In this document: positions 1 through 7,838 of the stretch, in pieces
Layout of the letters: each line of letters starts with the position of its first letter
Position numbering within the stretch: position 1 is the stretch's first letter
Origin: an uncultured bacterium
GTDB taxonomy: Bacteria; Bacteroidota; Ignavibacteria; Kapaibacteriales; UBA2268
NCBI GenBank assembly: GCA_937875295.1
Contig: CALLXS010000019.1
Span: 1 to 27,521 of the forward strand
Length of the DNA: 27,521 bases
Direction: 5' to 3'
Notes under the pieces: generated by a model
The model's input: only the letters and a program-made list of their open reading frames with translations
What the model was told of the DNA's origin: nothing
Database searches by the model: none
Translations under genes and position numbers: made by a program

Positions 1-6
1 TATTTG

Positions 7-14
7 TAACTTTG
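7..14 (+). promoter_or_regulatory. Putative -7 promoter element of the BNR/T9SS gene
   Basis: The octamer TAACTTTG matches the Bacteroidota sigma-A -7 consensus TAnnTTTG. It lies about 40 bases before the ATG at 54. The partner TTTG expected about 19 bases upstream would fall outside the window, so the call rests on one half-site plus the recurrence of the motif before other genes here. Confidence 0.35.
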
Positions 15-53
15 CAAAATTTTTTTAATAAATATTTAATAAGGTAAATTAAT

Positions 54-3000
54 ATGATAAGGAATATATTTCTGTATCTAATTATAATCGGATTTTGTAG
101 CCTAGATTTGAGCGCAAATGTTCAAAGTACGGATCTTAAGAAAATCATCCCTAATTTTGAGCAAACCGATATGTATAAGCTTAGAGAAAAATATGAAGAA
201 GTTTGGAAAGGAGTTCCAAATAACAAACGCAAAGGCTGGAAACAATTTAAAAGATGGGAATATTTCTGGACGCAAAGACTATTCCCTAATGGTGACTATA
301 GAAGTGCAATAGATATTTACAGCAACGTATTTAATAAGTACCAATTTGAAAAGAATGAAAAGCTTCAAAGCAACTCTTGGAGATTAATTGGTCCTATTAA
401 TCCACCTGTAAAATATAATGCCACTGATAATATTGGAATAGGTAGAGTAAATATAGTTAGATTTCACCCAACAAATCCAGATATTATATGGATAGGTGCA
501 GCTACCGGTGGCGTATGGGTTACTAAAGATGCAGGCAAGACTTGGACTACATTCCCATTTACTCAATTTCTTTCGCTCGGTGTGTCTGACATAGCTATTT
601 CTCCTACTGATCCAAATATAGTCTACGTAGCCACTGGTGATGCTGATGGCTCATTAGGTACTGGTGGAAATTTCTATAGTATCGGTGTAATTAAAACAAC
701 CGACGGAGGAAATACTTGGAAAGTTACTAATTTAGCAAATCAGCTTGCTGATAATAATGTAATAAGCAGATTAAAAGTACATGCAAAAGACCCTAATATT
801 GTATTAGCAGCTACTAATGGAGGCATTTTAAAAACTATCGACGGTGGAAATACTTGGGAACAGAAAATCACAAGTAACTTCCGTGATATGGAAGTAAAAC
901 CAGATGATAATAATTATGTATATGCTGCTACTTCAAGTAGATACGCTAACTCAAATAGTATATTCATAAGCAAAGATTTTGGAGATAATTGGGAACAATC
1001 AATAAATATCGCAGGTGCTGGTAGGATACAGCTTGCTGTATCTCCAAAGGCTCCAGAAAATATTTATGTACTGTCATCTGCTACGTATCATGATGGTTTT
1101 CATTCATTCATTGTATCTTCTGATGCCGGAAAAACTTATGGCGTAATGAGCGATTCTACTTCAGGCAACCCTCTAAGTTGGGCAGGCGGTAATTTAAGCG
1201 AAAACAGAAGAGGACAATCTTCTTATGATTTATGCATAGCAGTAGCTCCATACAGCAAAGATGCTGTAATTATTGGGGGAATAGAAAATCATAGCTCATC
1301 TGATATGGGAGCAAATTGGTCTAGAACTTCAAATTTAAGAGGCTTACCGCTTTCTGAAATTCACGTCGATATGCACGATTTAGAATATCATCCAATTACA
1401 GAAGAATTATATTGCTGTAATGATGGAGGTATTTATGTATCTAAAGATGAAGGAAATACCTGGATTAATCTTTCTAATGGAATATCTATCACTCAATTTT
1501 ATAGAATTGCTCAGAGTCAAACTAACCCAGAATTTATTATTGCAGGAGCTCAAGATAACGGTACTTCACTCTATATTAATGGCGAGTGGAATCAATTATA
1601 TGGTGGCGATGGAATGGATTGTGCTATTGATGCACGCACTGATAATACAATTTGGTTCTCAATATATAATGGCACAGTATTAAAAAGTAAAACTGCTGGG
1701 AAAAATTATGAATTAGTATGCTATCCAAAGCTAACTGATGGTGTCGATGGTGCATGGATTACACCATTTGTATTAGATAATACTGATCCTGATGTAGCAT
1801 ATATTGGATTTGCTAATATATGGAAAACTCTTAACGGTGGGTCTTCTTGGCAAAAAATGACAGATTTTGGCAAATATAGTGACTTATTTAACGGTATTAA
1901 AATCTCCGATGTAGATAGAAATTATGTTTATGCTTGGAAAAGAAATTCATTGTATTTATCTAAAAATGCTGGCAGTAGCTGGGAATTACTTCCTACTCTT
2001 GAGAGTAATCAAATAACTTCAGTTTCTGTTCATCCGACAGATCCTAATAAATTCTGGTATACAGTATCAGGATTCAATGCACAAAGAAAAGTATTTTATT
2101 TCAATGGTAATGAATTTATAAATTTGACAGGTAACTTACCAAATGTACCTGTGAATTTCTCAGTTTCCCAGAAAAATACTAATAATAGAATTTATATAGG
2201 TACTGATATTGGTGTATTTTACACTGATAATGAATCAAATCAATGGACAAATATGAATGATAATTTGCCAAATCTAATTATTAATGATATGCAAATTTTC
2301 TATGGTTCGGAAGTACCAAAATTAACAGTAGGTACTTATGGAAGAGGCATTTGGACTACTGACTTAAATTTATGTAATAACGAATCAATCGCAATTTCAC
2401 CTGACACAAATATTAGCAAATGTCCGCACGAAGAAGTTACTCTCACTGCAAATGGCGATTATGATAACTATTTATGGTCGAATGGTGAAACAACTAAAAG
2501 CATTAAAGTAAAAAATGAAGGAATGTATTCTGTTTCTTCAAACAAAAATGGTTGCACTTCTAGATCTAAGGCAATTAAAGTTACTAATTTATATTCTCCT
2601 TCAATAAATATTTCTATTAGAAACAACATAAGCCCATGTATTGGTGATACATTGACTTTAGTAGCATCTAATGGTTTTGTCACTTATAATTGGTCGACAG
2701 GAGAGACTACAAGAGATATCCAAGTTACTAAATCAGGTACATATAAAGTAATAGGGCAAAGAGCAAACCAACCTTGCGAATCTCATTCTCAAGATTTAGA
2801 ATTAGTTTTCATGCCTAAGCCAGAATCAGTGGATTTCGAAGTACAAGGTAGAAATTTAGTTGCTCAGGATATGGCTAAATACCAATGGTATAAAAACGGA
2901 GAAATAATATTTGGTGCTAATGAAAAAGTATATGTAATTCCTGAGACAGACGTAGAGGAAGCTCTTTATAAAGTATTTGGATCTAATGAAAATGGTTGTG

Positions 3001-3305
3001 GTGAATTTTCTGCAGAAAAATCAGCTAAATTTACAAATGTCATTGAGACATTCACTAATGTATATTCAATCTATCCAAACCCTTCAAAAGGTATTTTCAA
3101 TTTTGAATTATTCTGCGAAAGTGGCGATAAAGTAGAATATTCTATTTCTGATGCCTCCGGGAAAATTGTTCTTGAATTTAATCAAACAATTAATAGCAAT
3201 ACGTTTAATAAAAATATTAATTTATCAAGCTACCCAGATGGAGCTTACTTAATGAAAGTAACCCTAAATGGTAAACAAAAGATATTAAAATTAATAAAAA
3301 AATAA
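54..3305 (+). CDS. Secreted BNR/sortilin-type beta-propeller protein with T9SS sorting domain
   Basis: This is a 1083-residue exported protein. Residues 1-21 form a signal peptide (MIRN, then a hydrophobic run, cut near LSA). Residues about 110-770 carry repeated Asp-box/BNR motifs of the form D-x-G-x-T/S-W (near 159, 220, 263, 308, 465, 594 and 640), typical of sortilin/VPS10-like and sialidase-like propellers. Two Ig-like modules with paired cysteines follow (about 785-925; both contain a W-S-T/N-G-E-T-T motif), then a third degenerate one. The last 80 residues are a type A T9SS sorting domain starting at YPNP (1007-1010) and ending in a lysine-rich strand. Family knowledge: such proteins cross the outer membrane through T9SS and are released or surface anchored. 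No sialidase active-site set is evident, so adhesion or binding is as likely as hydrolysis. It appears monocistronic, between its own promoter element and a strong terminator. Confidence 0.85.
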   Translation: MIRNIFLYLIIIGFCSLDLSANVQSTDLKKIIPNFEQTDMYKLREKYEEVWKGVPNNKRKGWKQFKRWEYFWTQRLFPNGDYRSAIDIYSNVFNKYQFEKNEKLQSNSWRLIGPINPPVKYNATDNIGIGRVNIVRFHPTNPDIIWIGAATGGVWVTKDAGKTWTTFPFTQFLSLGVSDIAISPTDPNIVYVATGDADGSLGTGGNFYSIGVIKTTDGGNTWKVTNLANQLADNNVISRLKVHAKDPNIVLAATNGGILKTIDGGNTWEQKITSNFRDMEVKPDDNNYVYAATSSRYANSNSIFISKDFGDNWEQSINIAGAGRIQLAVSPKAPENIYVLSSATYHDGFHSFIVSSDAGKTYGVMSDSTSGNPLSWAGGNLSENRRGQSSYDLCIAVAPYSKDAVIIGGIENHSSSDMGANWSRTSNLRGLPLSEIHVDMHDLEYHPITEELYCCNDGGIYVSKDEGNTWINLSNGISITQFYRIAQSQTNPEFIIAGAQDNGTSLYINGEWNQLYGGDGMDCAIDARTDNTIWFSIYNGTVLKSKTAGKNYELVCYPKLTDGVDGAWITPFVLDNTDPDVAYIGFANIWKTLNGGSSWQKMTDFGKYSDLFNGIKISDVDRNYVYAWKRNSLYLSKNAGSSWELLPTLESNQITSVSVHPTDPNKFWYTVSGFNAQRKVFYFNGNEFINLTGNLPNVPVNFSVSQKNTNNRIYIGTDIGVFYTDNESNQWTNMNDNLPNLIINDMQIFYGSEVPKLTVGTYGRGIWTTDLNLCNNESIAISPDTNISKCPHEEVTLTANGDYDNYLWSNGETTKSIKVKNEGMYSVSSNKNGCTSRSKAIKVTNLYSPSINISIRNNISPCIGDTLTLVASNGFVTYNWSTGETTRDIQVTKSGTYKVIGQRANQPCESHSQDLELVFMPKPESVDFEVQGRNLVAQDMAKYQWYKNGEIIFGANEKVYVIPETDVEEALYKVFGSNENGCGEFSAEKSAKFTNVIETFTNVYSIYPNPSKGIFNFELFCESGDKVEYSISDASGKIVLEFNQTINSNTFNKNINLSSYPDGAYLMKVTLNGKQKILKLIKK

Positions 3306-3317
3306 TCTCAATTTATA

Positions 3318-3365
3318 ATATGTGGCGGAATGAAGAATTTCGCCACATATTTAGTTTTATTCTTT
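3318..3365 (+). terminator. Rho-independent terminator after the BNR/T9SS gene
   Basis: A 13-bp stem (3318-3330 with 3338-3350, containing TGTGGCG/CGCCACA and one G-T pair) closes a 7-base loop. A T-rich tail follows. It begins 13 bases after the stop codon. Confidence 0.8.
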
Positions 3366-3411
3366 ACATACTCAATTAACAATTTAAATTAATTACTAAA
3401 AATAAAGTAAA

Positions 3412-4026
3412 ATGTATGCATTTATAGAAGGTAAACTTCATTCTAAGCAAGCCAATGAAACAATTATTAATTGCTCTGGAGTAGGGTATTATTTACTTAA
3501 TTCTATTCAAACATACGATTCTCTACCAGAAATAGGCGAAAATGTATTATTACATACTCATTTAATAGTTCGTGAAGATGCTCAACTTTTATATGGTTTT
3601 TACACAATAGATGAGTTAGAATTATTTAAATTACTAATTTCAATTAATGGAATTGGACCCAAAATAGCCTTAGGTATATTATCTTCTATTACTGCTCCTG
3701 AATTACATTCAGCAATAAATAAAAATGATTTAAACAAATTAACGAAATTGCCCGGAGTTGGGAAAAAGACTGCTGAAGTACTACTTGTACATTTACGAGA
3801 TAAAATAAAAAAATTAGCAATTACCGATACTGACCTAACTGCTACACATAAGAATGAAAGCAAATCTAAATTATTTGACGAGGCGATATCTGCATTAATC
3901 TCACTTGGATATACAAAATCCATTGCAGAAAAAGCTGTTCATCAGTCTTTAGATGAATTTAACTCTCTTCAAAATCAAAATATTGAGAGCTTAATTCGAT
4001 TAGCTCTTAAATTTGCAATGAAATAA
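3412..4026 (+). CDS. ruvA: Holliday junction branch migration protein RuvA
   Basis: RuvA binds the four-way Holliday junction as a tetramer and loads the RuvB helicase motors for branch migration in recombinational repair. At 204 residues it has the family's usual length. The N-terminal OB-fold opens with MYAFIEGKL, the usual family start, and contains YGF at 61-63. Two helix-hairpin-helix motifs follow: INGIGPKIALGIL (78-90) and LTKLPGVGKKTAEVL (110-124). The C-terminal RuvB-binding domain III (about 152-204) includes ALISLGYTKSIAEKAV. It is the first gene of a tight plus-strand run; the next gene starts 28 bases downstream. No ruvB or ruvC is adjacent. No Shine-Dalgarno sequence is obvious, as is common in this group. 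Confidence 0.97.
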   Translation: MYAFIEGKLHSKQANETIINCSGVGYYLLNSIQTYDSLPEIGENVLLHTHLIVREDAQLLYGFYTIDELELFKLLISINGIGPKIALGILSSITAPELHSAINKNDLNKLTKLPGVGKKTAEVLLVHLRDKIKKLAITDTDLTATHKNESKSKLFDEAISALISLGYTKSIAEKAVHQSLDEFNSLQNQNIESLIRLALKFAMK

Positions 4027-4054
4027 TAAAAAGTATCATTAGAAAGTCTAAATT

Positions 4055-4825
4055 ATGATTTTAGTTATACCTTCTATTCAATTAATCAATGGCGAATGCG
4101 GTGATGAAATCTCCGGTTTTAGTGCAGAATGCGGAGTGTATGATATTTTCAAAAAAAGCCCGCAAGACTTAATAAAATTATGGCGACGCGAGAACGCAAA
4201 AACAATTCACATAAATAATGTTGATTCATTTTTAAATTTAGATCATTCCCAAAATTTAGATATTATTAACAATTTTAGCTCACTAACTGAAATTCCGATT
4301 AGCTTATTTCATTATTATAAAAATATTGATACATGCGAATCACTTTTAAAATCTGAAATTTATCGTGTTTTCATAGGAACTATGCTATTTGATGACATTA
4401 AAAATTCAAAGGAGTTAGTTCAGAAATATACTACTTCGAGGATTTGTGCTAATTTGCTTACAGATGGTACTGATGCAATTTTTTTAAATAATAATACTAA
4501 AGTCCCTGTAAAAGAAGTTCTTGAAATATTTAAAGAAATTGGTATTCATAGGATACTTTATAACTGCACCTATCCATTAAATGAAATTACATTAGAAGAA
4601 ATCAAGAAAATCTCCAAGATAAATAAAGATTTTAACTTCAAAATATCTTTAAATTGTGGTGCAATTCATCCAAAAGATTTATGGTTACTTAATGAAAATG
4701 CCGGCTATGGGATAGATTCCGTAATTGTAGGCAGAGCATTATATCAAAATAATTTCCCATGCCAAATGATTTGGAGATTAGTCGAAGAGGAATTAGAACC
4801 AGAAATCTTAAAATCAAGTAAATAA
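4055..4825 (+). CDS. HisA-like TIM-barrel protein lacking the catalytic aspartates
   Basis: The 256-residue protein aligns over its whole length with HisA, the phosphoribosyl-formimino isomerase of histidine synthesis. The first strand is IPSIQLING where HisA has PAIDL, and the last phosphate loop and helix are NCGAIHPKDL and VIVGRALY (223-230). Key HisA residues are missing: the first catalytic Asp is Gln9; the second, in HisA's SLD strand, is Leu in ANLLTDG (132-138); the GGGIR loop is replaced by FHYYKN (85-90); and the TD...DG loop is replaced near YNCTYP (169-174). The frame is intact with normal composition, so it is not a decaying pseudogene. I infer a paralogue that binds a ligand or performs another reaction, not the housekeeping HisA. 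It sits between ruvA and the radical SAM gene with 28- and 40-base gaps, probably co-transcribed. No other his gene is nearby. Confidence 0.75.
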   Translation: MILVIPSIQLINGECGDEISGFSAECGVYDIFKKSPQDLIKLWRRENAKTIHINNVDSFLNLDHSQNLDIINNFSSLTEIPISLFHYYKNIDTCESLLKSEIYRVFIGTMLFDDIKNSKELVQKYTTSRICANLLTDGTDAIFLNNNTKVPVKEVLEIFKEIGIHRILYNCTYPLNEITLEEIKKISKINKDFNFKISLNCGAIHPKDLWLLNENAGYGIDSVIVGRALYQNNFPCQMIWRLVEEELEPEILKSSK

Positions 4826-4865
4826 TCAATTTATTGTTTATTTTTCCTATTTTTCAAAATTAAAA

Positions 4866-6632
4866 ATGTATATCCCTACTACTTATAATGAATTAACCAA
4901 GTTAGGAATTAAGCAACTTGATATAATTTTTATTACCGGCGATGTATATATTGATGTATCAAATGATGGAGTCGCATTATTATCTAAGTATTTAATTAGC
5001 AAGGGATTTACGGTAGGAATAATTTCACAACCTAATTTAGATAATGATTTTGATATAAGTAGATTAGGCGAACCCAAACTCTTCTGGGGAGTAAGCGCCG
5101 GATGCGTAGATTCTATGGTAGCAAATTATACTTCACTTAATAAACCTCGTCAAAAGGATGATTTAACGCCCGGCGGAATTAACAATAAACGTCCTGACAG
5201 AGCTACAATTCAATATGTGAATTTGATAAAGAAGTATTATAAATCAAGGAAACCAATTATTATTGGAGGAATAGAGGCAAGTCTAAGAAGAATATCTCAC
5301 TATGATTATTGGACTGATTCTATCCGCAGATCTATTTTAATCGATTCTAAAGCTGATGTTTTAATTTATGGTATGGCTGAAAAGGCAATATTTGAATATG
5401 CAAATTCTGTAAAAAATAATACAGATTATAAGCATATCAAAGGACTTTGCTATTTAAGCAATATACCTCCTATAGATTCAAATTTTATTGAATTACCTGA
5501 TTATCAAACAGTTAAAAGTGATAAAAATGAATTTACTAAAATGTTTAATTTATTTTATCAAAACTGTGACCCAATTTCTGCCAAAGGACTATATCAAAAA
5601 ACCGATAATAGATATTTAATACATAATCCTCCACAAAATCACCTTACAACTGAAGAAATTGATGAAATTTATTCCTTAGATTTTGAGCATAATGTCCATC
5701 CATATTACAAAGAAATGGGGAAAATACCTGCTCTCGACACAATTCAATTTTCAATAACAACACATAGAGGTTGCTTTGGCGAATGTAATTTTTGTGCTAT
5801 AGCAGTTCATCAAGGGCGAACAATTATTAGCAGAAGTAAGGAATCGATATTAAGCGAAATAAGAGAAATCACAAAAAATAAATTTTTCAAAGGAATTATT
5901 TCAGATTTAGGTGGGGCAACAGCTAATATGTATTCTATGAATTGCGATATTCAATGTAAATTTGGCTCTTGCAAAAATAAAAGTTGTGTGTCTCCAGTTC
6001 ATTGCAAAAATATGCCTATTAACCATAAACCGATAATTGATTTGTTAAAAGAAGCGAGGAAAATACCAGGTGTGAAAAAAATATTCATTAGCTCAGGTAT
6101 TCGCTACGATATGATAATCGACGATAAAAAATACGGAAATGAGTATTTAAAAGCGGTACTAAATCATCATATTTCTGGGCAAATGAAAATTGCACCGGAA
6201 CATATTAATGCAAATGTTCTCAAATTAATGAATAAACCTAAGAATGACAAATTGATAGAATTCATAGAAAAATTTAAAGCAATTAATAAAGAATTAGATA
6301 AAAAGCAATTTCTTACATATTATTTCATAGCTGCACACCCCGGAGCAGGCGAGAAAGAAAATTCCGAATTAAAAGATTTTATAAAAACTCAATTAAATTT
6401 CTCTCCTGAGCAAATTCAAGTATTTTCTCCTACTCCTTCGACTTACTCTACTCTGCAATACTATACAATGAAATCAAATATTGATGAATCAAATATTTTC
6501 GTAGAGAAGAAAAATAGCCTAAAAGCTAAACAAAAGTCTGATTTGCAATCAAATTACCCAATACAAAAGAATAATAAAACGATTGAGAAAAAAAATGATC
6601 AAAAGAAAAAGAATAGGTATAGCGGGCGGTAG
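4866..6632 (+). CDS. ygiQ: YgiQ family radical SAM protein (UPF0313)
   Basis: The 588-residue protein starts YIPTTYNELTKLG and continues LDIIFITGDVYID, the YgiQ N-terminal signature. The radical SAM cluster motif CFGECNFC has its three ligands at Cys303, Cys307 and Cys310. A cysteine-rich segment follows (Cys360, 364, 369, 374, 380), in the position where YgiQ proteins carry extra cysteines. The domain order is an N-terminal B12-binding-like Rossmann region, then the SAM barrel, then a conserved region with SPTPSTYSTLQYYT, and a lysine/asparagine-rich tail. YgiQ proteins are widespread and of unproven biochemical function; the fold predicts a 5'-deoxyadenosyl radical enzyme. The last 38 bases overlap nadD in another frame, so the two are probably translationally coupled. 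Confidence 0.92.
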   Translation: MYIPTTYNELTKLGIKQLDIIFITGDVYIDVSNDGVALLSKYLISKGFTVGIISQPNLDNDFDISRLGEPKLFWGVSAGCVDSMVANYTSLNKPRQKDDLTPGGINNKRPDRATIQYVNLIKKYYKSRKPIIIGGIEASLRRISHYDYWTDSIRRSILIDSKADVLIYGMAEKAIFEYANSVKNNTDYKHIKGLCYLSNIPPIDSNFIELPDYQTVKSDKNEFTKMFNLFYQNCDPISAKGLYQKTDNRYLIHNPPQNHLTTEEIDEIYSLDFEHNVHPYYKEMGKIPALDTIQFSITTHRGCFGECNFCAIAVHQGRTIISRSKESILSEIREITKNKFFKGIISDLGGATANMYSMNCDIQCKFGSCKNKSCVSPVHCKNMPINHKPIIDLLKEARKIPGVKKIFISSGIRYDMIIDDKKYGNEYLKAVLNHHISGQMKIAPEHINANVLKLMNKPKNDKLIEFIEKFKAINKELDKKQFLTYYFIAAHPGAGEKENSELKDFIKTQLNFSPEQIQVFSPTPSTYSTLQYYTMKSNIDESNIFVEKKNSLKAKQKSDLQSNYPIQKNNKTIEKKNDQKKKNRYSGR

Positions 6633-7206
6633 CTATAATCCCATTCATTTAGGACATTTAATTATTATTGAGAGATTTCGAGAACAACTCTCTCTCGATT
6701 TAGTTAAAATTATCCCGGCAAATATTTCTCCATCAAAGATCAATAATTCTGATATTTATATTTCTGACAATGACAGAAAAAGCATTATTGAACTTGCAAT
6801 TATTGATAATCCGTTTGTCGAAATGGATACTTTTGAAATCGATTCTGATGGTGTTTCATATACTATCGACACTCTCGAATTTCTAAAAAATAAATATAAA
6901 GAAACTGATTTTTTCTTACTTATAGGCGAAGATCAAGCAATTAATTTTGATAAATGGAAGAGATGGGAAGAAATTGCTCAAATCACTCAAATTTGCGTAG
7001 CTCCGAGGAATACTAAATCGTTTGATAAAAATAAAATTGATGATATTTTCTCAGAAATTGAGAAGCATCCAATTATTCTAAATTCTCCTCTGATTGAAAT
7101 ATCCTCTACAGAAATAAGAAATAGAATAAAAAAAGATATGGATTTCCGATATTTAGTCCCTAAAGAAGTAGAAAAATATATTATCGAACATCATCTTTTT
7201 AAGTAA
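6595..7206 (+). CDS. nadD: Nicotinate-nucleotide adenylyltransferase NadD
   Basis: NadD joins nicotinate mononucleotide and ATP to give deamido-NAD in NAD synthesis. From the ATG at 6595 the protein has 203 residues, the usual length. Its nucleotidyltransferase motif is GGSYNPIHLGH (11-21), and the C-terminal ISSTEIRNR motif contacts ATP. The protein ends in KYIIEHHLFK, typical of the family. A TTG at 6583, four codons upstream in the same frame, is a possible alternative start; I prefer the ATG because it gives the expected N-terminus. The start lies inside the 3' end of ygiQ (overlap of 38 bases), which places nadD as the last gene of the ruvA-hisA-like-ygiQ-nadD run. Confidence 0.95.
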   Translation: MIKRKRIGIAGGSYNPIHLGHLIIIERFREQLSLDLVKIIPANISPSKINNSDIYISDNDRKSIIELAIIDNPFVEMDTFEIDSDGVSYTIDTLEFLKNKYKETDFFLLIGEDQAINFDKWKRWEEIAQITQICVAPRNTKSFDKNKIDDIFSEIEKHPIILNSPLIEISSTEIRNRIKKDMDFRYLVPKEVEKYIIEHHLFK

Positions 7207-7372
7207 GGTCAATATAAATCATATATTTATTAAATATTGTTATTTAAATTTACTAGCGAAATCTACTAAAAAGTATTTATTTATATTAATAATAAATTTA
7301 AAGCTTGTAATAAAATAAAATTTTCCTTAATTTTACATATATAAATTATTCACAATATAATTCAAATTCATT

Positions 7373-7792
7373 ATGGGATTTATTAAATATCTTAAAGGTT
7401 TCTCTGACGAAGAGTCTTTATATATTGATAACATAATTCAAAATTTTACTGAAGATGAAAAGGAAATGTTCTTGTCGAAATATCATGTAAAGAGGAAAAC
7501 GCCTCTCACATATATTTTGCTTGCGTTGCTTGGATTTATTGGATTTGGAGGTATACACCGATTTTATATCGAGGATATCGGCATGGGATTACTAGAATTC
7601 TTCACTATTGGTGGATTTTTAGTTGGGACTTTAGTAGATATTATTAATTATAAAAAAAATATAACAAGGGCTAACTTCAGAATAGCAGAAGTACAAGCTT
7701 TTGAAACAAAAAATTATCTTTACGATCTTAATAATTATAATCCAGCTATCAGAGAAAAGCAATCAACAGATACAAAGAAAATAACAGACTAA
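7373..7792 (+). CDS. TM2 domain-containing small membrane protein
   Basis: A 139-residue protein with a soluble N-terminal segment (1-43) rich in acidic residues, then a TM2 module. The first membrane helix is at about 45-61 (TYILLALLGFIGFGGI), followed by the conserved turn HRFYIEDIGMG (62-72), and a second helix at about 73-91 ends in VDI. TM2 domains occur in many bacterial inner-membrane proteins of unknown role, so no specific function is assigned. The C-terminal 45 residues are polar and probably cytoplasmic. It follows nadD after 166 bases of AT-rich DNA with no recognised promoter, and converges on the minus-strand methyltransferase gene. Confidence 0.8.
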   Translation: MGFIKYLKGFSDEESLYIDNIIQNFTEDEKEMFLSKYHVKRKTPLTYILLALLGFIGFGGIHRFYIEDIGMGLLEFFTIGGFLVGTLVDIINYKKNITRANFRIAEVQAFETKNYLYDLNNYNPAIREKQSTDTKKITD

Positions 7793-7808
7793 CTCTTAAA
7801 TTTTAGCG

Positions 7809-7837
7809 TTATATTATTCAAAAATATTGAAATATAA
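7809..7837. terminator. Weak hairpin between convergent genes
   Basis: An imperfect stem (TTATAT plus TTCAA pairing with TTGAA plus ATATAA, with a 2-base bulge) around a 5-base loop fills the 46-base gap between the convergent TM2 and methyltransferase genes. The right side runs into a T-rich stretch. It could end transcription from either side. GC content is very low, so support is modest. Confidence 0.35.
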
Positions 7838-7838
7838 T

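Noticed and set aside
3600..3923. Antisense frame of 107 residues inside ruvA
   Set aside because: It is the complement of conserved RuvA helix-hairpin-helix codons, with no start signal.
4055..4825. Functional hisA of a histidine operon
   Set aside because: The catalytic aspartates and GGGIR loop are missing and no other his gene is near.
7207..7372. A gene or promoter in the 166-base gap before the TM2 gene
   Set aside because: The gap is almost pure A and T with stops in all frames and no TAnnTTTG element.
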